Source of the DNA: Pedobacter westerhofensis
GTDB taxonomy: Bacteria > Bacteroidota > Bacteroidia > Sphingobacteriales > Sphingobacteriaceae
Reading direction: 5' to 3'
Length of the DNA: 64,000 nt
NCBI RefSeq assembly: GCF_900182595.1
Contig: NZ_FXTN01000003.1
Location: 124,001 to 188,000, forward strand
Shown here: positions 35,901-42,603 of the stretch, one piece after another
Layout: the number at the start of each line of letters is the position of its first letter
How positions within the stretch are numbered: the first letter of the stretch is position 1
Translations under genes and position numbers: made by a program
Notes under the pieces: generated by a model
Seen by the model: the letters and a program-made list of their open reading frames with translations, nothing else
What the model was told of the DNA's origin: nothing
The model's database searches: none

Positions 35901-37966
35901 CCGCTTCCTCCGGTTGCTGAAGGAATAATCTGTGTGGGATAAACTTTGCCTGCAGTACCATCTGATAAAGTTGCCGGTGCAAGCGCCAGCGGATCTCTCA
36001 CGAGGATCGTAAAATTGGTGCTTACAGCGTTGCCATCAGCGTCAGTTAGCGTTACAGGGAAAGTAAATGTTCCTGAAAGTGTTGGTGTACCAGTGATCTC
36101 CCCTGTAGTGGGATTGATCGCTAATCCGGGAGGCATATTTGCTGCTGTATATATATAAGGTGTGGTACCGCCTGATGGAGCCGGAAGCAAAGTTGGAGTA
36201 TAAGCCGTTCCCACCGTTCCAGTTGGTAAGGTAGCTGGTGGTAAAACGAGCGCCGGAGTTACGTTAAGGGTAAAACTGCTGACAGTGTTACAGCCAAAAC
36301 TGTCGGTAACCATCAGGATGAAAGTTACTGAACCGGCAACTGTTGGTGTACCCGTGATCAGACCGGCAGGAGAAATAGTCAATCCTGCAGGCAAAGTACT
36401 GCCTGCGGCAAGTCCGTAAGTATATCCCGGTGTTCCGCCTGTTGCAGCAGTTACCTGTTTGGAATATGCCCTGCCCACCGAAGCATTTGTTAAAGCTGCA
36501 GTTGGGAATAGCAAAGTTGGTTTTACAGTAACAATTAAGCTGTCCCTGTCAGACTCTCCGGTACAACCCGATTTCTGTGCAGATATATAATAGGTATACG
36601 TTCCTGCTGCAAGTCCTGTTTCTGTATAAGTACCGGCATTCGCAGCAGCAACCTGTGTAGTTACGTTATTTGCTTTTTTATAAAAGTTGTAGGTATAGGC
36701 AGGATTTAGGTTCTGGCCGCTGAGGCTGAGCGTGCTGCCCCCGCAGATGGAAAGAGTACCACTTCCGGTGGTTCCGGCAAATACTGGCTTGGTAACTGTG
36801 CGCTGTACTTCGTGGATTTTGAGGCCTCCGGAAAGAATGTTCCCCCCCACAGCCAGCGTATTATTAACCGTAATCTTTATCCTGTCAAATGGTGCCCCGG
36901 GCGTAAAATATACCGGGAATATGTTATCGTTGCCGGTTCCGGTAAGCAGCTGCAGGTTGAGCAGATTGCTGGCCGACTGAACGCCTCCCACGGCAGTATT
37001 TCCATTAAATGCCTGCAGGGTAATTGTTCCTAATAAGTTAACGCTTAAAACAGTTCCCGGTTGTGAAAGCATTACCTTGGCAACATCTCCGGTTCCTGAC
37101 AGTCCGTTCAGATAAACAGTTTGTGAAACAGCCGAGCCGAGGCCAACTAAACCTGCCTGTAATTGTGAAAAGGTAGTTGCATTACCGTCAATCGCGCGTT
37201 CCGGATTCGCTAACGCAGTAGTAAGAGATACGTTAAGCCCTGTAGCTTCGCCCAGATTAGTATAAAGAGGACTTCCACAATTGTCTGCCGCATGGTTAAA
37301 AGCAGTATATACATTTAAATGTATGCTTGATCCCAGTGACAGTCCGAGTAAATTACTGGTATAACGTAATCTTACCCGTACGGAATTGTATGCAGTGGAA
37401 GAAGTCACGGCAAAATAGTTTCTGCCTGCAGCATCTCTTACAATAGTATTGGTTACGCTTGCATCGGCAATCTTAGTCCCGTCACTTGCAGAGGTTGCAT
37501 CACTGTAGGCATCCACCCTGACCAGATTTTTGCTAAAAAGCCCGGTGAGATCTCCCACCAGGTTAAGCAAGTCCAGGTTCACCCCAGTTATTGTTGGTGT
37601 GTCAAAAGGTATATAGGTTGTTTTACCGGCGGCCACCGCAGCTCCATATTTTAGCTGAATGTAAGCTTCTCCCTCTCCAGCAGTCAGTCCCAGCACATTT
37701 GCATAATTTGCGTTCAGCGTGGCTGGAGTAGTGGAAGCCCCAGAAGCTGCATTCCCGGGACTGGTTATGGACCCGGCATTTGACGAAGAACCCGTAGTTG
37801 GAGTACCCAACACTAAATAATAGGCAACGGTCCCAATTGAAGGAGTTACTTCTGCATAATTTTTAGTCTGGGCATAAGAATTTGAACTAGATAGCGTTAG
37901 TACTATTAGGTTCAAAATCAAAAAGAAAAAGTTTTTCGTAATTTTAAGAGTAGAAGTAAATTTCAT
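26978..37966 (-). CDS. Giant T9SS-secreted repeat adhesin (SprB-like), 3662 aa
   Basis: Largest gene of the window. A Sec signal peptide (residues 1-33, ending SYAQ) leads to an N-terminal region with a jelly-roll-like module. The bulk is immunoglobulin-like repeats of two kinds: He_PIG domains (pattern LPPGLxFxPxTxxIxGTPTxxGTFTFTVTVTD, 11 copies counted) and CHU_C-associated Ig_7-type domains (pattern NPVFTWYTDAALTNAVFTG...TYYVTVRGDNKCEN, about 20 copies). A fibronectin III-like domain and a type B T9SS sorting domain follow (IPNTFTPNGDGNNDVF, ending GTVTILK). It must be secreted to the surface and act in adhesion, motility or glycan contact. The ligand is unknown. It is the first gene of the operon with PorP/SprF and the PorE-like gene. 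DNA-level repeats make copy-number change likely. Confidence 0.93.
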   Translation of the reverse strand: MKFTSTLKITKNFFFLILNLIVLTLSSSNSYAQTKNYAEVTPSIGTVAYYLVLGTPTTGSSSNAGSITSPGNAASGASTTPATLNANYANVLGLTAGEGEAYIQLKYGAAVAAGKTTYIPFDTPTITGVNLDLLNLVGDLTGLFSKNLVRVDAYSDATSASDGTKIADASVTNTIVRDAAGRNYFAVTSSTAYNSVRVRLRYTSNLLGLSLGSSIHLNVYTAFNHAADNCGSPLYTNLGEATGLNVSLTTALANPERAIDGNATTFSQLQAGLVGLGSAVSQTVYLNGLSGTGDVAKVMLSQPGTVLSVNLLGTITLQAFNGNTAVGGVQSASNLLNLQLLTGTGNDNIFPVYFTPGAPFDRIKITVNNTLAVGGNILSGGLKIHEVQRTVTKPVFAGTTGSGTLSICGGSTLSLSGQNLNPAYTYNFYKKANNVTTQVAAANAGTYTETGLAAGTYTYYISAQKSGCTGESDRDSLIVTVKPTLLFPTAALTNASVGRAYSKQVTAATGGTPGYTYGLAAGSTLPAGLTISPAGLITGTPTVAGSVTFILMVTDSFGCNTVSSFTLNVTPALVLPPATLPTGTVGTAYTPTLLPAPSGGTTPYIYTAANMPPGLAINPTTGEITGTPTLSGTFTFPVTLTDADGNAVSTNFTILVRDPLALAPATLSDGTAGKVYPTQIIPSATGGSGVYTYSATNVPAGLSFNPATREITGSPTQTGTFTFPVTVTDNEGRTATANYTITVKDPLVLATIALPNGTVGVNYPAQTIPAASGGTGPYTYVAANVPPGLIFDPLTRQITGTPTQSGTFTISVTVTDAAGTSLTTPYTLTVNGTLALAPATLADGKVGASYTSAAMPAVTGGTAPYSYTMTSLPAGLSFNPVTRVISGTPGVGGNFTVTMKVTDNGGASTSTDYALRVIVPDPIVSGTTICSGSTATLTVANPVTGVTYNFYSATGNTPLASGTSYSTVALTQTTTFYAEGVSGTGASARIPVTITVNPAPEPPTVLTNNLTISSGQTAVLQATADANSTIFWYTTPTGGVAAGSGSSFTTPALTATTTYYAGTVNSSGCSSLTRVPVLITVISIPANPNCNAATSQQSNITGLLCLLCAIENPGNSTDADLNNYTEIRLTAGVAATAYQRLIFQRTGLATDSIRLDLETPVGLADFGVLGGITINVMNGNTVVRSYPLNGSLVNLGLLGGNRFKATVLATVAYDRVEVSYNPLVSAITSLRIYGAQVILPNPTLVSGNQTICSGTSATLTATALGGTTLTWYDAPTAGNVLASGGTYPTPTLTATTTYYIEVSSNGCANPARVPVTVTVTPAVSTPVLATVAPVCSGATGVLSVDNPQAGITYRWYSTATGGTAVFTGETFVTPALTANTTYYLEASNGNCTSATRVAAAIVVNPRPVLPQVQASATTVKQGQLATLTATSSESNVTFNWYTTADGTTPVFTGASYTTPPLFATTTFYVVSVSASGCASSARVQQTINVNGSGTPVPVLCELPVSQTSGVAGTLSLLARVNNPGLAIDGDQQTASTLSIPVGLNASVFQKVNFTGLSNAGDTVRIRLTATDQLLSLSLLSGITITTYQGTTSNNDGVALNNGLINLQLLNGGAEALISLVPTAQFDAAEVRLGSGILGALSAVNFNYARRITIAPTVASANVTACLNATPTLTVTNPQAGITYNWYTTATGGTPVFTGENFVVPAVTADIQYYVEATRNGCGGSRTAVNITVIPAPLVPSLLSATEQTCQNANLVLQVQNPQAGFTYQWYEGSTLIPGATGSSYSITNIQTSATYSVEAINSCGTVSARATVTVTVGSLTAPVLNPTAITINSGEQTILNASSSTSDLVYTWYATDPAQPGAVAVSAPTNGANGTFITPNLTTTTTYYVTAQSSAVGGCISPAASVVVTVKPISTNPGSVPCEPAISQTVSSGGTLSVNANVSNPGFAVDDDVETSSSLFIPFGVNSYVAQKVNFSGLSQVGDTVRLRLTSPSGRLSASIGSSITLTTHNGTTSNGDERTIISSGINLQISGNGTDATIDFVPAQVYDGVELKLNSGLLGALSGLNLNYARRIILAPTPAVANVTVCEGSQATLAVANPPAGITYKWYDSGLALLASTNTYQTPATLPAGIYTYYVSANRNGCESAKVPVIVTVLGIPAAPVPSASNPTTTCLNTPVTLSVNQVAGVSYNWYDAATGGNLLASNTSSYTTSGMLAVGTTNFYVKAVNSNACTNTSARTQVSITIRPNATDADLSVAVADNTFCAGASTTLTASSTTVTNPVFTWYSDAALLNPVFSGATFNIASISAATTYYVTVRGDDKCESTTGKPVTLTVKPSATAADIDISGIPASLCSGTAVTLTASSSTVTNPVFTWYTDAALTNAVFTGPVYTTAALTGNTNFYVTVQGSDRCPNTSANAKVIQLTVNPPAVAADININGVPATVCSGSGAALTASSTTVINPVFTWYTDAALTNAVFTGAVYNTPSITANTTYYVTIRGDNKCENISGTGKVVLVTVNPALVFTGAALPTGTVPVPYVSQINAATGGMPGYSYIVASGNTLPPGLSLSAAGQLFGLPTVAGNYTFAITASDSRGCNATATFTISIGSIGLMTLPPATLHDGIVDAPYAPETLPAPVGGTGPYTYVATNVPPGFNFDTNTRILSGTPTLGGTFTFTVTVTDANGLTASTIYTVVVNVTAPVVANAESCNGTSAVLTVSNPTPNVSYNWYASASGGAILGTGTTFQTPAIAATTTFYAEGVSVTARSTRTAVTVTVKPSATAADVTVTGIPATVCSGSGVTLTASSTTVTNPVFTWYTDVALTNAVFTGDTYQIPSLTANTNYFVSVRGDNKCENEPGSGKAVALSVNPAISFTGTTLSTANTSTAYSVQINPATGGTPGYTYNLPAGTTLPAGISLSATGVISGTPTVPGTYTFALMVTDSGGCTANANFNLTINGTAANPMMLPPANLPNGEVGTLYTPQVLPAVTGGTGPFTYVATNLPPGLVFDPLTREISGTPTLGGTFTFTVTVTDATGATATSNYTVIVTVPAPVVLNAASCGGTTVTLTVQNPLADVTYNWYNTASGGTAIAQGTSFQTPVVTANTIYYAEGSSGTAVSSRTPVNVNLGSKATSADIIITGEPAAAICSGSAVSLTAGSTTVTNPVFTWYTDAALATAVFTGPTYTIPSITARATYYVTVRGDNQCENAAGTARVVTLTVNPAMSFNTSVLPAATNGTAYVARINEATGGTPGYTYTLASGSSLPAGLSLSPTGIISGTPTVSGSYNFSITASDTKGCNATAAFSLSVGAVSTTPLSLPPATLPDGLVGTPYVPQTLPAAVGGTGPFTYTAVNLPPGLTFNPATREITGTPTLGGTYSITVTVTDGTGATATATYVVLIKVPNPIVFSAQSCDGISTTLTVSNPIANVTYNWYATATGGNILATGTSFQTPALTTSTSYYVEGVSGTAVSNRTLGNVVILAKLAAPVVTRQSSTFTSITFGWSAVTGAASYEVSSNGGTTWEDPSFGSGGLSHLAFGLQSNEAVTLMVRAKGTSACQTSDSGSFTGRANNGSGSESDTNQIFIPNTFTPNGDGNNDVFYVYGNAVVNAAMRIYDQWGHVVFISQQMQNGWDGTYRGQPQPNGVYVYIIDVIMKDGTQIMRKGTVTILK
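27560..30960 (-). repeat. Higher-order repeat of about 1.05 kb inside the adhesin gene
   Basis: Four-domain unit (Ig_7 - Ig_7 - He_PIG - He_PIG, about 350 aa) present in two full copies plus partial copies. The recurring segment CAGTATACCAGG (and close variants) occurs at 28471, 29524 and 30568, spacing 1053 and 1044 bp; the unit starts marked by VV(L/A)NA(A/E)SC also lie about 1.05 kb apart (about 27777, 28830, 29880). Single-domain spacing of about 270 bp follows at 30841 and 31108. Confidence 0.85.
31740..34712 (-). repeat. Second higher-order repeat (about 1.25 kb) with an unassigned module
   Basis: Three copies of a roughly 155-residue module (about 34240-34712, 33010-33480, 31740-32215), each followed by two or three Ig_7-like domains. 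The module starts with a Cys-containing segment, carries NPG...DxD, QKVNFSGLSxxGDTVRLRL and SxITLTTHNGTTSN, and ends NYARRIxxAPT (the latter in two copies; the first copy is more diverged). A related stretch is found near the N-terminus (about 36790-37320). Confidence 0.75.
35208..36525 (-). repeat. Five tandem He_PIG domains
   Basis: Five consecutive He_PIG-type Ig-like domains of about 88 aa (264 bp each) in the first third of the adhesin. Each shows ATGGTGPYTYxxxxxPPGLxFxP followed by ITGTPTxxGTFTF. Such domains are usually stalk units. Confidence 0.8.
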
Positions 37967-38289
37967 TCCAGGAAATTTTAGAGGTTAACTTTAATACTTA
38001 ATGCAATTTTAAGTATCACAACCTTCTCTTTACCCGTTCAAATTATTCATTGTGTCAGGACTGTTCATTCACTGAATGTGTTCATTCTGTTCATTTTGAA
38101 TTTCTTATATAGAAAATGCCAGCTATAAGGATTTAGTCTAGCTACAACCCCCTTTGTCGCTTAAAACTTACATTTGATCAAGGTTTTATTTCAAACCATT
38201 CTGTTCATTTATGACGTATATGTGTTATATTGTATATTATTACTGTTGGAATTAGCTATTTATAAAAATATCCTGAATATAAAAGTACT
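37967..38289. promoter_or_regulatory. Divergent regulatory region between adhesin and NTPase genes
   Basis: 323 bp, strongly AT-rich, no gene. It holds the promoters of both divergent genes, though no clear TAnnTTTG box is seen for either, and a cluster of TGTTCATT repeats (listed separately). Confidence 0.6.
38062..38210 (+). promoter_or_regulatory. Cluster of TGTTCATT direct repeats (candidate operators)
   Basis: TGTTCATTC at 38062-38070 and 38079-38087, TGTTCATTT at 38088-38096 and 38202-38210; 38047-38051 has the related TTCAT. The first two are linked by the palindrome CATTC-ACT-GAATG (38066-38078). The repeats lie about 100 bp upstream of the adhesin start and 80-230 bp upstream of the NTPase start. 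They may bind the HTH-like N-terminus of the NTPase or another regulator. Confidence 0.45.
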
Positions 38290-40803
38290 ATGGAATATAA
38301 TAATCGGCTGGATGAACTCAAGGGTAAGATCCTCTCAAAACTTGGTATTCGTTTTATTACGCCAGCAGATTGTAAGATTATTTCAATTGAGATCAGTAAG
38401 CGCCTGAATAAAAATGTTAGTGAAACTACAATCAAAAGACTGTTTGGATTTGCGACAGTAAAACATAAATTTTCTACTTTTACGCTAACTACATTAGCTG
38501 AGTATGTTGAAAATGTTAGTGCCAACCACAATAAGACTAATATAACAAGTATCAGTTTTCCTGCCGAATGGGACGTTATCAAGAAAAAAGCAGATGTAAT
38601 TACAATTTTTACGCTAAAGACAATAAGGAACCGCTCTGGTATTCCTTACGATTTGACCATTAGCAGAAAATTTGCTGAACATGACTTTGTTGAGTTTTTT
38701 AATGGCGATTTCATCTTTACTTCCTTTGTTTCACAACCGGGTTACGGGAAAACAATATTGCTCAGTCACCTGATCGAAAACCTATTTTACAAGCCCAATG
38801 CATCTTACAAAAATTCATCCGTGTTGTTTATACAGGCCAGCACCTTTTTTAAGAAGGACACTATGCACCTGCACATCGAGGAAAAGCTAAAATTACAGAT
38901 GCAAATAGAGACAGATGAAAATGTACTGCAATATATTAATCATATACAGGCAAGAAACGATGGTAAATTTTTTCTTGTTATCGACGGCTTTTCAGAATTG
39001 ATGATGAAGAAAGAAGACAAAACTATCTTATATGACAGCATCATTAACCTGATCTGTTCACTGGAAGACTGCAGGAATATTAAACTGGTAATGTCCATGC
39101 GGTCCACCACATGGACCAGGTTTTACGACCGTATGCGGCATTCTTCATTCCTGAAAGCCAAATGGTTCCCCGGGAACTATTTTAACCTACATGAACTTTC
39201 CAATGTACCGCCTTTATCGGAAAAAGAGGTAGAGATTATTATTTCAAAGATCAATTATCTCGATAAAAAAGAAATCAACCCCAGATTAAAGGCACAGTTG
39301 AAATTCCCTTTTCACATCCAGCTATATTATCAGCTGAAGGAAGAAGATCCGGATTTCAACTACTATACCAATATCACCTTCTATGAACTGGTCTCCCGGT
39401 TTATCCAGGAAAAGATCTACCGTTCAAACTATTACACTGAAAAGATCCTTTTTCTTAAAAAAATCATCCAGCTTACCGGTTACGGCAAGACCTCCAACTC
39501 CGTTGAGAAGGACTCCCTTATCGCAGAGCTTTCCGCATTCAGAAACGCCTATATGGAATTGCTTGCTGATGGGATACTGATGGAGGAAAAAAGATCTGAA
39601 GATGCTCATCCCAAAGAATATGTGCGATTTTTGCATCCCCACATGTTCGAATATTTCCTGTTCGTAGAGATCCTGGAGAAATTCCACCTGCAGATCAATA
39701 AAGAATTCTTCAATTATATCAACGAGGAGTATGATTACAACCAGGTGAGGTTCCAGCTCCTGCAGTGGGCAACACGTTTTTTAATTAAAACAGGTAATTT
39801 CCGTTCACTTAAATCATTATTCAAATTAAACCTGAACAGCTATGAGACCAATTATATCATTCTGTTCATTGCTGAAGAAATCAAATACAGGTCTAAATAC
39901 AACAATGAGATCCTTGGAATCCTGGAAGAGGACAAATTCCATGACATTATCATTTCTAAACTGATTAACCTTGATTTTATCGACTCCTGCTATCCCGAAG
40001 CTATTGTTGCACTGGTAGAAATTGCACGAAACGATGAGCATTTGCTGATGTATTATTCAATTTTGGGAGTGATGGAAATTATCAGGCTGGACAAAGAAGG
40101 GATGAGGGACATCATCAAAAAGCTGGCACCACTGGACAGCAGTAAATGGATGATAAATCCCGCAGATATTCTGGAGATCATCCTGGCTAAGCTGAACGGT
40201 GAGCCACTCATACATCAGGATCTTCTTGCGCAAATTGATGAGTTTAAAAAAGGAAATAACCCCTTTCTGATAAAAGAAAATCAGCAGATGGAGACCCGTG
40301 AGGGAGTAACTTATGTATTGATGTTACTTGTTAACATCTTTCTTGGAGACGCCCAGTCTGCACGGCATATTATTGAGAATATCGTAAGCTTGCATCCCAA
40401 AGAAATTAAGAGGAAAAGCAGTTTTGATCTCTATATCCTGAGTTTATACGGAATTTATGGTGCCAAATTATATCCTGGAAGGAAAACAGACCAAATAGAG
40501 AATATCATGGTACATTTATCGGGCAAGACCCATTCGTATTTAACAAAATATCAGGAATCGCTTTTGACCATGTTCCAGGCAGAACAGGCATATTACAGAA
40601 AGGAGTATTCGCTTGCAATTGATTATGCCAAGGACTGTTTATTGCTGTTCAAAAGAAATGAAGTAGTCCTGAATGCAATGTTTATGTTCAACCTGCTGAT
40701 ATCGATCTATACGGATCTTGAAAATTATGATCTGGTAAATGAATACAAGTATGAGAAGCTTTGCCTGCTTGATGACCAACAGGTCTCAAGACAGTTGTTT
40801 TAA
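38290..40803 (+). CDS. STAND/NACHT-like NTPase with HTH-like N-terminal domain
   Basis: 837-aa cytosolic protein with no membrane segment. Residues 1-75 form a helical domain with an HTH-like pattern (ADCKIISIEISKRL, SETTIKRLFGF), a type seen at the N-terminus of several Bacteroidota regulatory proteins. The NTPase core has a Walker A SQPGYGKT (148-155), a Walker B FFLVIDGF (227-234) and an Arg in VMSMRSTTW (271) where NACHT proteins have their sensor. Residues about 400-837 are helical, TPR-like repeats. STAND proteins switch between ADP and ATP forms when the repeats sense a signal, and act as regulators (MalT-like) or antiphage sensors. No catalytic effector domain is visible. It is divergent from the adhesin gene, so a regulator of the adhesin is plausible; antiviral defence is the alternative. 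Confidence 0.65.
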   Translation: MEYNNRLDELKGKILSKLGIRFITPADCKIISIEISKRLNKNVSETTIKRLFGFATVKHKFSTFTLTTLAEYVENVSANHNKTNITSISFPAEWDVIKKKADVITIFTLKTIRNRSGIPYDLTISRKFAEHDFVEFFNGDFIFTSFVSQPGYGKTILLSHLIENLFYKPNASYKNSSVLFIQASTFFKKDTMHLHIEEKLKLQMQIETDENVLQYINHIQARNDGKFFLVIDGFSELMMKKEDKTILYDSIINLICSLEDCRNIKLVMSMRSTTWTRFYDRMRHSSFLKAKWFPGNYFNLHELSNVPPLSEKEVEIIISKINYLDKKEINPRLKAQLKFPFHIQLYYQLKEEDPDFNYYTNITFYELVSRFIQEKIYRSNYYTEKILFLKKIIQLTGYGKTSNSVEKDSLIAELSAFRNAYMELLADGILMEEKRSEDAHPKEYVRFLHPHMFEYFLFVEILEKFHLQINKEFFNYINEEYDYNQVRFQLLQWATRFLIKTGNFRSLKSLFKLNLNSYETNYIILFIAEEIKYRSKYNNEILGILEEDKFHDIIISKLINLDFIDSCYPEAIVALVEIARNDEHLLMYYSILGVMEIIRLDKEGMRDIIKKLAPLDSSKWMINPADILEIILAKLNGEPLIHQDLLAQIDEFKKGNNPFLIKENQQMETREGVTYVLMLLVNIFLGDAQSARHIIENIVSLHPKEIKRKSSFDLYILSLYGIYGAKLYPGRKTDQIENIMVHLSGKTHSYLTKYQESLLTMFQAEQAYYRKEYSLAIDYAKDCLLLFKRNEVVLNAMFMFNLLISIYTDLENYDLVNEYKYEKLCLLDDQQVSRQLF

Positions 40804-40807
40804 GACG

Positions 40808-40876
40808 AAGGTGATTCCAAGCCCTCTTGCGCACCTGAGCGGCAGGAAGCATTGGAATCACCTTTTTCTTTTTTTT
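40808..40876 (+). terminator. Rho-independent terminator after the NTPase gene
   Basis: Stem AAGGTGATTCCAA (40808-40820) and TTGGAATCACCTT (40852-40864), perfect over 13 bp, 31-nt loop, then a T-rich run to 40876. It begins 4 bp after the stop codon. Confidence 0.85.
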
Positions 40877-40942
40877 AGAAATATCCCGTAGCATGATGGT
40901 TGATCATTCTCATCGTCATGCGCGGGGGATCAATTATTTCCG

Positions 40943-42544
40943 CTACTTGTAGGTAGCTGCTAATTTTAAGGCTTCGTAAGCATTGACAATACCGCCGGTA
41001 ATACAAAGATCAGCAAATGGCACAGACTGTGGTGCTGTTCCTTCCTCCCCTTCGATATCTACATTGTGATTTACTTTTACAACCGACTTCAGAATGATTT
41101 CTTTTACCTGCACGGCAGATAATTTGGGATAGTAAGATCTGATCAGTGCGGCCAGTCCTGCTACAACAGGTGAAGCCATACTTGTACCATTATATGCTTC
41201 ATATTTATTGTCGGGCACTGTCGAGTAAATCTGCACACCGGGAGCAAATACATCTACAGTGGTTTTACCATAATTGGAAAAATCCGCTTTCAGCGTTTTA
41301 TCATCTGCAGGGCCCGAAGCGCCTACTACAATATAGGAAGAAGCAATACTGCCATCTTCGTAAACACGGCTGGGGAAGCTTTTTTCTACATCCAGGTTTT
41401 TGTTATCATTACCGGCAGCCTGTACCAGCAGCACATCCTTAGATACCGCATACTTCACAGCTTCATCCACTGTCTTTTTATCCCAGGAATAAGCTTTGCC
41501 AAAGCTCATATTGACCACTTTAGCACCGTTTGCCACAGCATAACGTATCGTGTTGGCCACATCTTTATCCCGCTCGTCACCATTAGGCACAGCACGCACA
41601 CCCATGATCAGCACATTGTCGGCCACACCCTGTATACCTATCGTATTGGTACGGTCGGCACCAATAATCCCGGCAACGTGAGTACCGTGACTGGCATCTG
41701 GTCCTTTAACGTCGTTGCTTCCATAATTTGTTTGTTTACTGTCAGCATAGTTATCACCAACCAGTTCAGGTCTCGGATCAAAATCAAGGTTCAGGTTATA
41801 GTCCAGCTGATCCTGATAATGCTCCAGGCCTTTAACGATCTGTGAATTGTAAAAAGCCTCAAAAGTGCTGTTCTGCAACTGGGAAACCATAATTCCTTTC
41901 AGGCGGTCTTCCATAGCAGTTTCTGGCTTGAAGTTCTGAAAATCGGCACGCTCTGGCTTTTCCTTGCCCATTTTTTTCACCATGGCATCGAGGACTTTTT
42001 TTAGTCCGCCAATGTTTGCCACAGCATTTTTTGCCTCATCAGTTTGTTTCTCATAATCAATTTTTGCTTTCAGGTATTGATTAAATGCAGCAGAGTCTGC
42101 TGGTGTTACCGTCGCAGCAGTCACATTTTCAAATTTAGCCTTATCCCTACGCAGGATGCGTGTAAGCTCCAGTGTTTCCTGGTTTACTGAACCCTTGGAC
42201 GAACCTAAAAAGTTCCATCCGTTAACATCATCTATGTATCCGTTTTTGTCATCATCCTTACCATTGCCCGCTTTCTCTTTCTTGTTTACCCAAATGATAC
42301 GTTTAAGATCTTCATGATTGATATCTACGCCACCGTCCAGCACGCCCACTACAACGGTACTAGATTTCTTGCCCTTTAATAATTCGGCGTATGCTTTTTC
42401 AGTATCTATTCCAAAAACACTGTCCTTTTTCAGATCCAGGTTTTGCCAGTTTTTTTTCTGTGCAAATGATTGGAAACCAAATCCTGCAATGAAGATGATA
42501 CTTAAGGCGCTCTTCAACACGATTTTATTTGTCAGTTTATTCAT
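40943..42544 (-). CDS. Secreted subtilisin-like serine protease (S8)
   Basis: 533-aa S8 peptidase. The signal peptide (residues 1-29, ending QSFAQ) is followed by the triad Asp in VGVLDGGVDINHEDL (about 70), His in ASHGTHVAGIIGAD (about 288) and Ser in NGTSMASPVVAGLAAL (about 456). The 200-residue insertion between Asp and His, rich in charged helices (DEAKNAVANIGGLKKVLDAM), marks a Bacteroidota-specific S8 subgroup. Unlike the subtilase at 20498-22567 it has no T9SS tail, so it probably stays in the periplasm. It lies 59 bp after the TPR histidine kinase gene and may share its transcript. Confidence 0.9.
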   Translation of the reverse strand: MNKLTNKIVLKSALSIIFIAGFGFQSFAQKKNWQNLDLKKDSVFGIDTEKAYAELLKGKKSSTVVVGVLDGGVDINHEDLKRIIWVNKKEKAGNGKDDDKNGYIDDVNGWNFLGSSKGSVNQETLELTRILRRDKAKFENVTAATVTPADSAAFNQYLKAKIDYEKQTDEAKNAVANIGGLKKVLDAMVKKMGKEKPERADFQNFKPETAMEDRLKGIMVSQLQNSTFEAFYNSQIVKGLEHYQDQLDYNLNLDFDPRPELVGDNYADSKQTNYGSNDVKGPDASHGTHVAGIIGADRTNTIGIQGVADNVLIMGVRAVPNGDERDKDVANTIRYAVANGAKVVNMSFGKAYSWDKKTVDEAVKYAVSKDVLLVQAAGNDNKNLDVEKSFPSRVYEDGSIASSYIVVGASGPADDKTLKADFSNYGKTTVDVFAPGVQIYSTVPDNKYEAYNGTSMASPVVAGLAALIRSYYPKLSAVQVKEIILKSVVKVNHNVDIEGEEGTAPQSVPFADLCITGGIVNAYEALKLAATYK

Positions 42545-42603
42545 ATAATATTTAGTAAATTAGTTTTTAAACGTTAATTTTTAAAATTAGTTGTTTTCAT
42601 TAA

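Noticed and set aside
28000..36200. Many open frames antisense to the adhesin gene
   Set aside because: Val/Ala/Thr-rich strings produced by reading the repetitive Ig-domain DNA backwards; they recur with the repeats and lack start signals.
26978..37966. CRISPR-like or tandem noncoding repeat
   Set aside because: The periodicity is in frame and corresponds to protein domains; no short palindromic repeat/spacer structure.
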